Source: Streptomyces sp. CA-210063 (lineage in GTDB: Bacteria; Actinomycetota; Actinomycetes; Streptomycetales; Streptomycetaceae). From it: DNA of 64,000 nt. Made by a program: the position numbers and the translations under genes. The DNA lies in assembly GCF_024612015.1 (NCBI RefSeq), contig NZ_CP102512.1:496001-560000 (forward strand), given 5' to 3'. Every line of letters begins with the position of its first letter. Within the stretch, counting starts at the first letter, position 1. This document shows positions 35,122 to 46,738 of this stretch, piece after piece. The notes under the pieces were generated by a model. The model was given only the letters and a program-made list of their open reading frames with translations. It was not told the origin of the DNA and did not search any database.

Positions 35122-36045
35122 GTGCCATCGCCGCAGCAGGCACGTGCGCAGGCATCAGCGATCACGTCCGGGCGGACCGCCCCGGAGACCGAGCAGTCGC
35201 CCACGTCCCGGCTCAGGGAACTGTTCGACGGCCCCCGGCTCTCCCCCGGGCAGCGGCGGATCGCCCAGTATCTGATCGAGCACATCACCGAGGCCGCGTT
35301 CCTGTCGATCACCGATCTCGCGGAGCGGGTCGGCGTGAGCCAGCCCTCGGTGACCCGGTTCGCCGCGGCCGTCGGTTTCAGCGGCTACCCCGCGCTGCGC
35401 GAGCGGCTCCAGGCCATCGCGCTCGCCACCCTGGGCAGCGCCCCGGCCACCACCGCGGCCGACCGCAGCAACGAACTCCAGGCCGCCGTGGACGCCGAGA
35501 TCGAGAACCTGGAGAACCTGCGGCGCGACTTCGCCGACCCCGACCAGGTGATCGAGGTCGGCCGCGCCCTGTCCCGCTCGACACCGCTGACCGTCCTCGG
35601 CCTGAGGATCTCCGGCGCGCTCGCCGAGTACTTCGCGTACGCCGCCCGCCGTATCCACCCCGACGTCCGGCTGGTGACGAAGGGCGGCACGGTCGCGTAC
35701 GACGCGTTGCTGCAGTCCCGGGAGGCGGGCGGCACCTGGGTGCTGGCGTTCTCCATGCCCCGGCACGCGCAGGAGACCCTGACCGCGCTGCGGGTCGCCC
35801 ACGGCGCCGGGCTGAAGGTCGCCCTGGTCACGGACCTGGCGCTCGGGCCGCTCGCGGACGAGGCCGACGCCGTCTTCGCCACCGGCACCGGCTCACGCCT
35901 GGTCTTCGACTCCTACGCCGCCCCCGTGATGATGTCCTCCGCCCTGCTCCAGGCCATGACCGACGCCGACCCCGAGCGGACCCAGGCCCGGCTGGAGGCG
36001 TACGAGCAGGTCTCGGAGCAGCACCAGTTCTTCCTCAGGGAGTGA
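35122..36045 (+). CDS. MurR/RpiR family transcriptional regulator
   Basis: A 307-aa regulator. N-terminal RpiR helix-turn-helix (RRIAQYLIEHITEAAFLSITDLAERVGVSQPSVTRFAAAVGFSGYPALRERLQ, about 45-95) and a C-terminal SIS sugar-phosphate-binding domain (TPLTVLGLRISGALAEYFAYAARRIHPDVRLV, WVLAFSMPRHAQETLTALRVAHGAGLKVALVTD). RpiR proteins sense phosphosugars. GTG at 35122 is preferred because GAAGGAGG lies 7 bases upstream; GTGs at 35092 and 35098 are in frame. No sugar gene adjoins it, so the target is unclear; the region after it is AT-rich with an inverted repeat. Confidence 0.88.
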   Translation: MPSPQQARAQASAITSGRTAPETEQSPTSRLRELFDGPRLSPGQRRIAQYLIEHITEAAFLSITDLAERVGVSQPSVTRFAAAVGFSGYPALRERLQAIALATLGSAPATTAADRSNELQAAVDAEIENLENLRRDFADPDQVIEVGRALSRSTPLTVLGLRISGALAEYFAYAARRIHPDVRLVTKGGTVAYDALLQSREAGGTWVLAFSMPRHAQETLTALRVAHGAGLKVALVTDLALGPLADEADAVFATGTGSRLVFDSYAAPVMMSSALLQAMTDADPERTQARLEAYEQVSEQHQFFLRE

Positions 36046-36241
36046 TCCCGTTCCTCCCCACATGCCAGTACAGCAGCGGATTATTCACCACTTTCCCGGC
36101 ATGAATTTTTTCATGTTCTTGCAAACTCATCGGTATATATAAATACTGCTCGCGGCCCCGGCCCCCATCCCCTGGACCGGGGCCGCCCAGACTCCACACC
36201 CGCTGACCCAATGGCGTCGATGCAAGACCGGAGCGTTGAAC
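36046..36241 (+). promoter_or_regulatory. AT-rich promoter region with 16-bp inverted repeat
   Basis: The 36061-36150 stretch is strikingly AT-rich for this genome. It contains CATGAATTTTTTCATG (36100-36115; 6-bp arms around TTTT), TTGCAA (36119-36124) and a TATATATAAATA tract (36134-36145). The U-rich spacer could also make it a weak terminator of the RpiR gene; the TA tract looks promoter-like for the small gene at 36242. Confidence 0.55.
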
Positions 36242-36625
36242 ATGGCCCTCACCTCCTCGCCGATCCGCACGGACTGGCCGTGCCAGGTCAAGACACCCGG
36301 GAGTTACGACTGGGAGAGGTCAGCGGCCAAGTGGCTGCGCGAGCTGGTGCCGGCCCGTTACGGCACCTACCCGGCGATGATGCGCCACCCCGTGCTGCTC
36401 GCCCGCCATGCCCAGATCCAGGTCCAGCACGAGATCCGGGTCGCCCGCACCGCCCTGCAGACCGCCCGCGCCGAACTGCCCAGCCTCGGCATGTCCGAGT
36501 CGGTCATCGAGCACACCATCAAGATGTACGCCGCCGAGGTCATGCAGCTCAACCACATCGCCCGCTCCATCCGGGCCGTCAGCCAGGCCCTCGTGGACCA
36601 CAACCTCGCCCGTGCCTCGCACTGA
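36242..36625 (+). CDS. Small helical hypothetical protein
   Basis: A 127-aa soluble, largely alpha-helical protein: WERSAAKWLRELVPARYGTYPAMMRHPVLLARHAQIQVQHEIRVARTALQTARAEL and VIEHTIKMYAAEVMQLNHIARSIRAVSQALVDHNLARA. The HPVLLARHA block with paired histidines and the two long amphipathic helices suggest a coiled or four-helix assembly. ATG at 36242 has only a weak ribosome-binding site (TTGAAC). It sits behind the AT-rich region described above, which suggests strong or conditional expression. I do not recognise a named family, though it looks conserved in Streptomyces. Confidence 0.75.
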   Translation: MALTSSPIRTDWPCQVKTPGSYDWERSAAKWLRELVPARYGTYPAMMRHPVLLARHAQIQVQHEIRVARTALQTARAELPSLGMSESVIEHTIKMYAAEVMQLNHIARSIRAVSQALVDHNLARASH

Positions 36626-36731
36626 CCCGCCCCCGCTCCCCGCGCGCCGCGGTACACCGCGCCCCCACGGGGAAGACGATGGACAGGCACAAGCCGGGCG
36701 CACCGCCCGGCTCGACTGAGGGGCGGGACCG

Positions 36732-37049
36732 ATGGATTCCTGGACCTGGGGCGTGATCGCCGCGATCGCGCTGATCGCGGCCGCCGTCCTCGGAGTGGCC
36801 GTCTGGCTGCTCCTCCGACTCGTCCGCACCCGGCGTGAACTGAGCCGGGCCGGACTCCCCACCGGACCCAAGTGGGTCTTCTGGGGCGCCGTCCTCTATC
36901 TCGTCCTCCCGACCGACCTGGTACCGGACCCGGTCTATCTGGACGACATCGGCGTCCTCCTCCTGGCCCTGAAAACGATGCGGTCCGGCCGCCAGGACGC
37001 CCTGGCCACCGAACGGCAGAAGGACACGGGAACCGCCCTGCGGGGGTGA
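36732..37049 (+). CDS. YkvA/DUF1232-type membrane protein
   Basis: A 105-aa protein: an N-terminal membrane helix (WGVIAAIALIAAAVLGVAVWLLL), then the DUF1232 motif KWVFWGAVLYLVLPTDLVPDPVYLDDIGVLLLAL. YkvA-like proteins carry this 'P-x-D-L-(I/V)-P-D' signature, usually as YLLLPIDLIPD. ATG at 36732 with GAGGGGCGGG. It lies 40 bp before the TerD-CAP gene and may be co-transcribed. Molecular role unknown. Confidence 0.87.
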   Translation: MDSWTWGVIAAIALIAAAVLGVAVWLLLRLVRTRRELSRAGLPTGPKWVFWGAVLYLVLPTDLVPDPVYLDDIGVLLLALKTMRSGRQDALATERQKDTGTALRG

Positions 37050-37089
37050 CACGTTGTCGGGCTGACGGTCACTGCGACGGACGGCACCG

Positions 37090-39682
<2,593 letters not shown>

Positions 39683-39719
39683 CCGGCCGGCGGCCGATCG
39701 TCCGAACCCGCCCGGTGTC

Positions 39720-42083
39720 TCAGCCCGTCCGCCTGCGACGGTGGTGGCCGGGACGCCGGTGCGGCGGCTGTTCCGGCGCCGGGCCGGGTGGTTGGGGTGC
39801 CGGGATGTCCAGCCGCCGGGGTTTGTCGCCGTCGAGGGTGACCGGTTCGCCGTAGTGGCGGATGGTCAGGGAGTCGCCGGAGAGCAGTTCGTAGGTGGTG
39901 TACCGGGGCCTGATCTCCACGCGCAGGCAGGTGCCGGACAGGCCGAGGTTGAAGGCGAGCCGGCTCAGGCGCTCGGGGAGGCGGGGGGCGAAGCCGACGG
40001 TCCTGCCGTCGTGGCGCATTCCGCCGAAGCCCGCGACGAGCGCCGTCCAGGTGCCGGCGAGGGAGGCGATGTGGAGGCCGTCGCGGGTGTTGTCCTCCAG
40101 GTCCGCCAGATCCATCAGCGCCGTCTCGGTCAGATAGTCGTAGGCGAGATCGAGGTGGCCCACCTGGGCGGCGATGACGGCCTGGCAGCAGGCGGACAGG
40201 GAGGAGTCGCGGACGGTGAGGGGCTCGTAGTAGGCGAAGTTGCGGGCCATCTGCTCGTCGTCGAAGCGGTCGCCGCACTTGTACATGGCGAGGACCAGGT
40301 CCGCCTGCTTGACGACCTGTTTGCGGTAGAGGTCGAAGTAGGGGAAGTGCAGCATCAGCGGGTACTGGTCGGGCCCGGTGTTCTTGAAGTCCCAGCGCTG
40401 GTGGCGGGTGAACCCGGCGTGCTGCTCGTGGACGCCCAGCTCGTGGTCGTAGGGGATGTGCATGGCCTGGGCGGCGTCGCGCCAGGCGGCGCTCTCCTCG
40501 TCGTCGACGCCGAGCCGCTCGGCGCGGTCGGGGTGGCGTTCGACGGCGTCGACGGCGGCCAGGAGGTTCGCGCGGGCCATGAGGTTGGTGTACGTGTTGT
40601 CGTCGACGACGGCGCTGTACTCGTCCGGGCCGGTCACCCCGTCGATGTGGAAGGCGCCGTGGTGGTCGTGATGGCCGAGGGAGCGCCAGAGCCGGGCGGT
40701 CTCCACGAGGAGTTCGACGCCGGTGTCGCGTTCGAAGGCGGTGTCGCCGGTGGTGGCCGTGTGGCGGACCACGGCGTCGGCGACGGCGGCGTTGACGTGG
40801 AAGGCGGCCGTGCCGGCGGGCCAGTACGCGGAGCGCTCCGAGCCGTCGATGGTCCGCCAGGGGAACGCGGCGCCCTTCAGGCCGAGTTGGGCGGCGCGGT
40901 CGCGGGCGGCGGGCAGGGTGTTCTGGCGCCAGCGGAGGGCTTCGGTGACCGCGTCGGGCGCGGTGTGGGTGAGCAGCGGCAGCACGAAGGTCTCGGTGTC
41001 CCAGAAGGCGTGGCCGTCGTAGCCGGAGCCGGTGAGGCCCTTGGCGGGGATCGCGCGCTGTTCGGCGCGGGCGCCCGCCTGCAGGACGTGGAACAGGGCG
41101 AACCGTACGGCCTGCTGGATCTCCTCGTCGCCGTCGACCTCGACGTCGGCGCGGGCCCAGAAGTCGTCGAGGCGGGACCGCTGTTCGTCGACGAGGCCCT
41201 GCCAGCCGCCGTACGCGGCGGCGGAGAGGGCGGCGTCGACCTGGTCGCCGACGGCGGGCAGCGAGCGGGTGCTCGACCAGCCGTAGGCGACGGTCTTCTC
41301 CACCCGCAGCCGCTCGCCGGGCTTCAGGACGGTGGTGGCGGTGAGGCGGGCGACGTCGTCCCTGCTCTCTCCGTCGGTGGTGATCTCGCCGGGCCCGGTG
41401 ACGATGTGGTCGGCGGCGGCGCCGACCCGCAGGCCGCTGCGCCGGGTGCGGTGGACGAGCCGGAGCCGGGGCCCGTCCGCGAAGTGCTCCTCCGGTTCCA
41501 GCGGCGCCTTCAGGGCGACGGCGGCCCGTGGATCGCCCTTCCGCTGCGGCAGTTGCTCGTTGGCCACCAGCTCCGACTGGACGACGATCCGTGCCTCGCT
41601 GTCGACCGCCTCGACCTCGTAGGCGACCGCGGCGATCGCCCGCTGCGTGAACGACACCAGGCGGGTGGAGCGCACCCGGACGGTCGTCCCGGCCGGGGAG
41701 GTCCACTCGCAGCTGCGGCGCAGCACGCCCGCGCGCAGGTCCAGGACGCGTTCGTGGGAGTGGAGTCGGCCGTAGCGCAGGTCGAAGGGCTCGTCGTCGA
41801 CGAGCAGGCGGATGATCTTGCCGTTGGTGACGTCGATGACCGTCTGTCCGGACTCGGGGTAGCCGTAGCCGGCCTCCGCGTACGGCAGCGGGTGGAGTTC
41901 GTGGACGCCATTGAGGTAGGTGCCGGGCAGCCCGTGCGGCTCGCCCTCGTCGAGGTTGCCGCGCCAGCCGATGTGCCCGTTGGACAGGGCGAACACCGAT
42001 TCGCTCTGCGGCAGGACGTCGAGATGGAGTCCCCGTTCCCGCAGGGCCCAGGGTTCGACGCCGTACGACCTTTGGGTGATCAC
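39720..42083 (-). CDS. Glycoside hydrolase family 65 phosphorylase
   Basis: A 787-aa GH65 enzyme, the family of maltose, trehalose and kojibiose phosphorylases. Landmarks: [26 protein letters not shown] at the N-terminus, the (alpha/alpha)6 barrel with [15 protein letters not shown], catalytic acid in [12 protein letters not shown] (about E488), [15 protein letters not shown] and [16 protein letters not shown] at 42083 overlaps the stop of the beta-phosphoglucomutase gene by GTGA. The pair would split a disaccharide with phosphate to glucose and beta-glucose-1-phosphate, then feed glycolysis. Substrate cannot be read from motifs. The proline/arginine-rich C-tail (about 25 residues) is unusual. 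Confidence 0.92.
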   Translation of the reverse strand: MITQRSYGVEPWALRERGLHLDVLPQSESVFALSNGHIGWRGNLDEGEPHGLPGTYLNGVHELHPLPYAEAGYGYPESGQTVIDVTNGKIIRLLVDDEPFDLRYGRLHSHERVLDLRAGVLRRSCEWTSPAGTTVRVRSTRLVSFTQRAIAAVAYEVEAVDSEARIVVQSELVANEQLPQRKGDPRAAVALKAPLEPEEHFADGPRLRLVHRTRRSGLRVGAAADHIVTGPGEITTDGESRDDVARLTATTVLKPGERLRVEKTVAYGWSSTRSLPAVGDQVDAALSAAAYGGWQGLVDEQRSRLDDFWARADVEVDGDEEIQQAVRFALFHVLQAGARAEQRAIPAKGLTGSGYDGHAFWDTETFVLPLLTHTAPDAVTEALRWRQNTLPAARDRAAQLGLKGAAFPWRTIDGSERSAYWPAGTAAFHVNAAVADAVVRHTATTGDTAFERDTGVELLVETARLWRSLGHHDHHGAFHIDGVTGPDEYSAVVDDNTYTNLMARANLLAAVDAVERHPDRAERLGVDDEESAAWRDAAQAMHIPYDHELGVHEQHAGFTRHQRWDFKNTGPDQYPLMLHFPYFDLYRKQVVKQADLVLAMYKCGDRFDDEQMARNFAYYEPLTVRDSSLSACCQAVIAAQVGHLDLAYDYLTETALMDLADLEDNTRDGLHIASLAGTWTALVAGFGGMRHDGRTVGFAPRLPERLSRLAFNLGLSGTCLRVEIRPRYTTYELLSGDSLTIRHYGEPVTLDGDKPRRLDIPAPQPPGPAPEQPPHRRPGHHRRRRTG

Positions 42084-42838
42084 GCCCAGTCCCCCAGTTC
42101 CGTCAGATCCGCTACGACGACGTCGGCGCCGTGGGCGCGCAGGGCGTCCGCCTGGCCGACGCGGTCGACGCCGACGACGTGTCCGAAACGGCCCGCGCGT
42201 CCGGCGTCCATGCCGGCGAGGGCGTCCTCGAAGACGGCCGCCTCTGCGGGTTCGACGCCGAGGTCGCGGGCGGCGGCGAGGAAGGTGTCCGGGCGGGGTT
42301 TGCCGGGCAGGCCGCGCTCGGCGGCGACCACGCCGTCGATGCGTACCTGAAAGAGGTGCTCGGCGTCGATCGAGCGCAGAACGTCCCGGCAGTTGGCGCT
42401 GGAGGAGACGACCGCGGTGTGCAGGCCTTGGGCGCGGACCTTCTCGACATAGCGCAGGGTGCCGTCGTAGGCCTCGACGCCGTCGGTGCGGATGAGGTCC
42501 AGCAGCAGCTCGTTCTTGCGGTTGCCGAGGCCGTGCACGGTGGGTGCGTCGGGCGGGTCGTCGGGGGTGCCTTCGGGGAGGTGGATGTCGCGGGAGGCGA
42601 GGAAGGTGCGTACGCCGTCGGCGCGGGGGCGGCCGTCGACGTACTCGTCGTAGTCGGCGGCGGGGTCGAAGGGCCGGAAGGCGTCGCCGTCGCGTCGGCG
42701 CAGGAACTCGTCGAACGCCCGCTGCCAGGCGGCGGCATGCACCACGGCGGTCTTGGTGATGACCCCGTCGAGGTCGAAGAGGCAGGCGCGGATCCGCTGG
42801 GGCAGGCCCAGTTCGGTCAGCTCGGTCGTCTCTGTCAT
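42080..42838 (-). CDS. Beta-phosphoglucomutase family HAD hydrolase
   Basis: A 252-aa HAD enzyme: nucleophile motif [18 protein letters not shown] (D20, D22), cap domain with [16 protein letters not shown] (motif II), K in [19 protein letters not shown] and acidic pair in [14 protein letters not shown]. The [15 protein letters not shown] block and GH65 partner identify a beta-phosphoglucomutase converting beta-glucose-1-phosphate to glucose-6-phosphate. ATG at 42838, translationally coupled to the GH65 gene downstream. Upstream neighbour is an ANTAR regulator 56 bp away. Confidence 0.9.
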   Translation of the reverse strand: MTETTELTELGLPQRIRACLFDLDGVITKTAVVHAAAWQRAFDEFLRRRDGDAFRPFDPAADYDEYVDGRPRADGVRTFLASRDIHLPEGTPDDPPDAPTVHGLGNRKNELLLDLIRTDGVEAYDGTLRYVEKVRAQGLHTAVVSSSANCRDVLRSIDAEHLFQVRIDGVVAAERGLPGKPRPDTFLAAARDLGVEPAEAAVFEDALAGMDAGRAGRFGHVVGVDRVGQADALRAHGADVVVADLTELGDWA

Positions 42839-42894
42839 GGGGGACGGGGTTCCCCGCGTGGCGGAAGTCAGTGGGCCGGGAGCGCGACAACCGG

Positions 42895-43773
42895 TCATCG
42901 GCGGCTGATGCGGCCGCCGCCGTGGGCGCGGCCGAGGGTGTGGAGGTGTTCGAGGGCATCGAGGACGACGGTGCGGTCGTACCAGGCGAGCCAGCGGCCC
43001 ACCTCGGCGCCGACCACCTCCAGTTCCTTCGTCTGACCTTTCGTCAATTCCCTTACCGGGCGGTCGGTGTGGACGGACACGACGCCCACACACCGGTGGG
43101 ACTCGGTGGTCAGCGGCACGCTGTGGACGCCGCGGCAGCCCGCGCGCAGGATGGTCTCGCGGGCCGGTTCGGTGAACACCGGGTCCGTGGCGACGTCCTG
43201 GACGGTGACAAGTGCGGTGCTCTGCGCGGCGGCCGCGCAGGCCGTGCCGTCGTCGTCGACGTAGGCGAAGAAGTCGACGAAGTCCTCCGTGAGCCCCGTG
43301 TGCTTCTCGATGCGCAGTCCGCCCATGGTGCGGTCGGTGATCTGGACGTTGCCCATGTCGGTGCCGACGACGGCGAGTGCCTGGCTGAGGACCGCTCCGA
43401 GGACCTCGCTCCGGTTGGCGCGTCCGACCCGACGGGTCCGGGCCTCGTCGAAGCTGAGAACCGGCTCGGCGTGCCGGGCCCGGCCGGGAAACCACACGGC
43501 GTCCCGCTCGTCCGGGCGCGGTGCGCTCACCGCGGCCTCGGCCAGGGTGCGCAGCTTGACGTTGTACTGCTGCGAGGCCCGCTGAAGCAGCGCGAACGCG
43601 CTCTCCGCGTCCGGCAGCGCATAGCGTTCCCGCAGCATGCCCTGGGCCTGGGCGACCAGTGGCCGGCCCTCCATACGGGTGCGCAGCTGCCGTACCTCCG
43701 CACGCAGCCGCGCCAGTTCCTCCCGCACCGCCTCGCCTTCGCCGTCGGGCTCCGACCAGGTCCTCTCCGTCAT
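42895..43773 (-). CDS. ANTAR-GAF protein
   Basis: A 292-aa protein with an N-terminal ANTAR RNA-binding domain ([46 protein letters not shown], about 37-82) and a C-terminal GAF domain (about 115-270: [44 protein letters not shown]). The usual order in such actinobacterial proteins is GAF then ANTAR; here it is reversed. ANTAR domains bind paired hairpins in RNA to prevent termination; GAF supplies a ligand or redox signal. ATG at 43773 with GGGAAG. The GH65/phosphoglucomutase genes follow on the same strand and could be its target (inference). Confidence 0.9.
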   Translation of the reverse strand: MTERTWSEPDGEGEAVREELARLRAEVRQLRTRMEGRPLVAQAQGMLRERYALPDAESAFALLQRASQQYNVKLRTLAEAAVSAPRPDERDAVWFPGRARHAEPVLSFDEARTRRVGRANRSEVLGAVLSQALAVVGTDMGNVQITDRTMGGLRIEKHTGLTEDFVDFFAYVDDDGTACAAAAQSTALVTVQDVATDPVFTEPARETILRAGCRGVHSVPLTTESHRCVGVVSVHTDRPVRELTKGQTKELEVVGAEVGRWLAWYDRTVVLDALEHLHTLGRAHGGGRISRR

Positions 43774-43877
43774 GCGGCGTCTTCCCCTTTTCCTCGTTCC
43801 CCCCGCTCCGACCGACAGCAGGGCTCGTCTGCCCGCTCTCGGCCCGCCTACGCCGATTCCGGTCTACCGTCGTCCGT

Positions 43878-44537
43878 ATGCCCCTGACCTTCGACGACCT
43901 GCTGGAGCGGGCCGCTTCCCTCGTCCGACCCGGCCGCCGGGCCCTCCTCGGTATCGCCGGCAGCCCCGGCGCGGGGAAGACCACCCTGGCCGAGCAGGTG
44001 ACGCGCACACTCAACGGCGACGGCGAGCCCTGGGTCGTCCACGTCCCCATGGACGGCTTCCACCTCGCCGACGTCGAACTGGCCCGCCTCGGCCGCCCGG
44101 ACCGCAAGGGCGCGCCGGACACCTTCGACGCGGCCGGGTACGCGGCCCTGCTGGCGAGGCTGCACGGCGACGAGGACGACATCGTCTACGCACCGGGCTT
44201 CGAGCGCACCCTGGAGCAGCCCGTCGCCGGCTCGATCCCGGTGCCGCCCACGGCCCGTCTGGTCGTCACCGAGGGGAACTACCTCCTCCTGGGAGACCGC
44301 CCCTGGCCCCGCGTCCGGTCCCACCTCGACGAGGTCTGGTTCTGCGACCTCGACGAAACGGAACGCGTACGCCGCCTCGTCGCCCGCCACGAGGAGTTCG
44401 GCAAGGAGCACGAGGAGGCGGTCACCTGGGTCCTCGGCACGGATCAGCGCAACGCGGAGCTGGTGGCGGCGACTCGGGGGCGGGCGGACCTGGTGGTGCC
44501 GGCGTCGGCCATGCCGCAGGTGGGGGCGGAGGCCTGA
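43878..44537 (+). CDS. P-loop nucleoside/nucleotide kinase-like protein
   Basis: A 219-aa P-loop kinase of the uridine kinase/pantothenate kinase/phosphoribulokinase superfamily: Walker A in [17 protein letters not shown] (about 25-41), a [33 protein letters not shown] block with metal/substrate acids (MDGFH), and [12 protein letters not shown] (Walker B). Such proteins are often annotated as nucleoside kinase or YggC-like (fructosamine/ribose kinase-like). Single gene with ATG at 43878; divergent from the ANTAR gene. Substrate unknown. Confidence 0.87.
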   Translation: MPLTFDDLLERAASLVRPGRRALLGIAGSPGAGKTTLAEQVTRTLNGDGEPWVVHVPMDGFHLADVELARLGRPDRKGAPDTFDAAGYAALLARLHGDEDDIVYAPGFERTLEQPVAGSIPVPPTARLVVTEGNYLLLGDRPWPRVRSHLDEVWFCDLDETERVRRLVARHEEFGKEHEEAVTWVLGTDQRNAELVAATRGRADLVVPASAMPQVGAEA

Positions 44538-44835
44538 GGGGTGAGGGGTGAGGGCGCCCGGCGGCTGCGGCTGGGCGGGGGCGGGCTGCGCTCACCGGCG
44601 CTTGCCGGGTGCCGCTGCGCCCACCCGTGCCGCCCCTAGCGGCACGACTGCCCGCAGCTACGACAGGCAGGCTTCCCCGTCCCGCTGCGGGTGGGCGCGC
44701 CCCAGCGGCACGACTGCCCGCAACTACGACAGGCAGGCTTCCCCGTCCCGCTGCGGGTGGGCGCGCCCCAGCGGCACGACTGCCCGCAGCTGTGCAAGGC
44801 AAGCCTGTCCCTCTCGCTGCTGGGACGGCCGATGC
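44538..44835. repeat. 66-bp tandem repeat with hairpin between convergent genes
   Basis: No gene lies here. The unit starting AGCGGCACGACTGCCCGC is repeated with a 66-bp period at 44638-44703 and 44704-44769 (near-identical), with a third, diverged copy from 44770. Just upstream, GTGCCGCT (about 44610) and AGCGGCAC (44638) form an inverted repeat around about 20 nt. Short reading frames through the repeat are periodic artefacts. It lies between the convergent kinase and lyase-like genes and may double as a terminator. Confidence 0.85.
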
Positions 44836-46689
44836 TCAGGCGCGCAGTGTCAGGGTCGGTTCGCCCTTCTCGTCTCCGGCAGGGGGGCCGATCACCGCCG
44901 TGAACGCCTCCGTGCGGATCATCAGGCCCTCCGGAGTGCGGTCGAAGGCAGGGGCGAAGGTGTCTCCTGAGCCGCCATAACGGACGGCGAAAACGTTCAG
45001 GTCCTCCGGAGCTCCCGGTGCGGGCGTCGCCTCGATAGCGGTGGAGGCCACCAAGTGCGACCAGCCCTCGTCCGGGTTGCCGTAGCCGCGCGGGTCGGCG
45101 GCCAGGGCGAAGGCGGCGAGTTCCTGGGTGGTGTCGGTGCGGGCGTCGAAGAACTCCGGGCCCTCGGTGGCCGGGTGGGTGAGGCGGAGGTCACCGGCGG
45201 AGGTCACCTGGGCCTCGGCGATGCGGCGCAGGCCGTCGCCGTCGTCCGACACGTACGGCAGGCCGGCGAGGAGGTACGGCTCGCCGGGGAGGCGTTCGAC
45301 GGCGACCGTGGTCCACAGGCGGGTGCCGTCGGTGACGTACAGGGACTGGACGTGGCACAGCACGTGGTCGCGGGTGACGACCGGCTTGGTGACCAGCTTG
45401 GCCGTCAGGCCGTCGGTCCGGACGTCCCGGACGCGGGTCTCGCCCATGGGGCGGCACAGCAGGAAGCCGTCGACGACCGGGCCGAAGCCGTGCCGGCGGT
45501 TGACGGCCGCGGGGAGGAAGTACGTTCCGTCGGCTTCGATCAGCGACGGGGTCATCTTCGAGTCGAAGGCGACCGAGACTCCGCCCGCGCGCAGCTGGTG
45601 CCGGACCGGTTCGGTGGACGGGGTGCGGTGCCAGGGCGTGGTGTCCTGGATCTGCCAGACCAGCATCCATGCGAAGTGGCCGTCGACGCCGCCGTCGGGC
45701 TTGACCGCGTGCCGGCCCCAGCGGGTGTCGCCCCGGTAGCGGCCCAGGTCGGCGCCGATGCGGTGGCCGAAGTAGCGCAGGCCGAGGACCGACTCGAAGC
45801 CGGAGTGCTGTTCGCTGTAGCGCGGGCCGCCGTTGTCGAAGCCGCCGACCGTCAGTCGTGCGTCGATGTAGCGGGCGACCGCTTCCCCGTCCTCGGCGAA
45901 GATCTCCTCGCCGCTGACCAGGTGGGCCTTGGCGAGGAAGGACAGGGAGATCGGACCGTAGTTGTTGTCGTACGCGCCGCCGTGCTCCGGCGGGAGGAGT
46001 GCGCCCCGGTCGCGTACCCGGTGGGCGCGGATCTCCTCGAGGTACAGGGCGATCGCGTGGGCGCGGACCCGCTGTCCCTCCTCCGGCAGGAGGTGGCGGG
46101 CCAGCATCAGGCCGCCCACGACGCAGCCGATCGCCTGGTTGCCGGCCTCCTGCGGGTTGAAGAAGGTCGCCTCGGTGAGCCAGCGCCAGTAGCCGCGGCT
46201 CATCTCCCGCAGGGCGTCGGTCTGTTCGGCGTCCAGGAGACCGTCCGCGAGGTCGAGCAGGTTGACGGCCTGGAGCAGCGCCCACACCGTGCTCGGCCAG
46301 TCGCCGATCGGGTGGGCGCCCGACGCCAGGGTGTAACGGGCGTACGGGAAGCCGGAGTTGCGGAGTCTCAGGTTCGGGTAGCCGGGGTTGTCGTCCGTGT
46401 AGACGCGCTCGCGGAGGTGGAAGTCCGTGCTGCGGCGCACGGCCTCCGGCAGGCGCGGATCCCCGGTGCGGTGCCAGGCGAGGGCCAGCAGCGAGGTGAC
46501 GCCGAGGGAGGTGTCGCCGATGTCGTCGACGCAGTCGGGGTGTTCGAGGTTGCCCTCGGGCGTGAGCCGGGCGAGGGCCTCCTCGGTGACCGCGGCGAGG
46601 ACCTCGTCGTACGCCTCGGGGGTGTCGGGCAGGTCGTGCAGGGGGCCGCGCTGGTGCGTGAGGTACACGGAAGGGGACGCGAGGTGCAC
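44836..46689 (-). CDS. Cytoplasmic (alpha/alpha)-toroid polysaccharide-lyase/hydrolase-like protein A
   Basis: A 617-aa protein without a signal peptide. The N-terminal half is helical with repeated aromatic/Asp motifs (DTSLGVTSLLALAWHRTG, NSGFPYARYTLASGAHPIGDWPSTVWALLQAVNLL, HGGAYDNNYGPISLSFLAKAHLVSG), resembling the (alpha/alpha) toroid of uronate lyases and unsaturated uronyl hydrolases. The C-terminal 230 residues are beta-rich, consistent with a heparinase-like sandwich. I do not recognise a specific family. GTG at 46689. Last gene of the sugar operon 51727-44836; co-directional with and 49 bp after protein B. Likely processes an oligosaccharide taken up by the adjacent transporter. Confidence 0.65.
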   Translation of the reverse strand: MHLASPSVYLTHQRGPLHDLPDTPEAYDEVLAAVTEEALARLTPEGNLEHPDCVDDIGDTSLGVTSLLALAWHRTGDPRLPEAVRRSTDFHLRERVYTDDNPGYPNLRLRNSGFPYARYTLASGAHPIGDWPSTVWALLQAVNLLDLADGLLDAEQTDALREMSRGYWRWLTEATFFNPQEAGNQAIGCVVGGLMLARHLLPEEGQRVRAHAIALYLEEIRAHRVRDRGALLPPEHGGAYDNNYGPISLSFLAKAHLVSGEEIFAEDGEAVARYIDARLTVGGFDNGGPRYSEQHSGFESVLGLRYFGHRIGADLGRYRGDTRWGRHAVKPDGGVDGHFAWMLVWQIQDTTPWHRTPSTEPVRHQLRAGGVSVAFDSKMTPSLIEADGTYFLPAAVNRRHGFGPVVDGFLLCRPMGETRVRDVRTDGLTAKLVTKPVVTRDHVLCHVQSLYVTDGTRLWTTVAVERLPGEPYLLAGLPYVSDDGDGLRRIAEAQVTSAGDLRLTHPATEGPEFFDARTDTTQELAAFALAADPRGYGNPDEGWSHLVASTAIEATPAPGAPEDLNVFAVRYGGSGDTFAPAFDRTPEGLMIRTEAFTAVIGPPAGDEKGEPTLTLRA

Positions 46690-46738
46690 GGGGATCAGCC
46701 CTTCATGCCTGGGGTGGCCATGGCGTGGTTCGTCGGAG

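Noticed and set aside
39741..42350. Plus-strand 869-codon open frame opposite the GH65 gene
   Set aside because: Its translation is low-complexity G/V/A/R sequence, whereas the opposite strand has clear GH65 and HAD motifs.
44538..44835. CRISPR array at the 66-bp repeats
   Set aside because: The repeat units abut directly without unique spacers, and no cas genes occur nearby.
44422..44970. Several small repetitive open frames in the 44.5-44.9 kb repeat
   Set aside because: They are translations of a 66-bp non-coding tandem repeat and occur on both strands.
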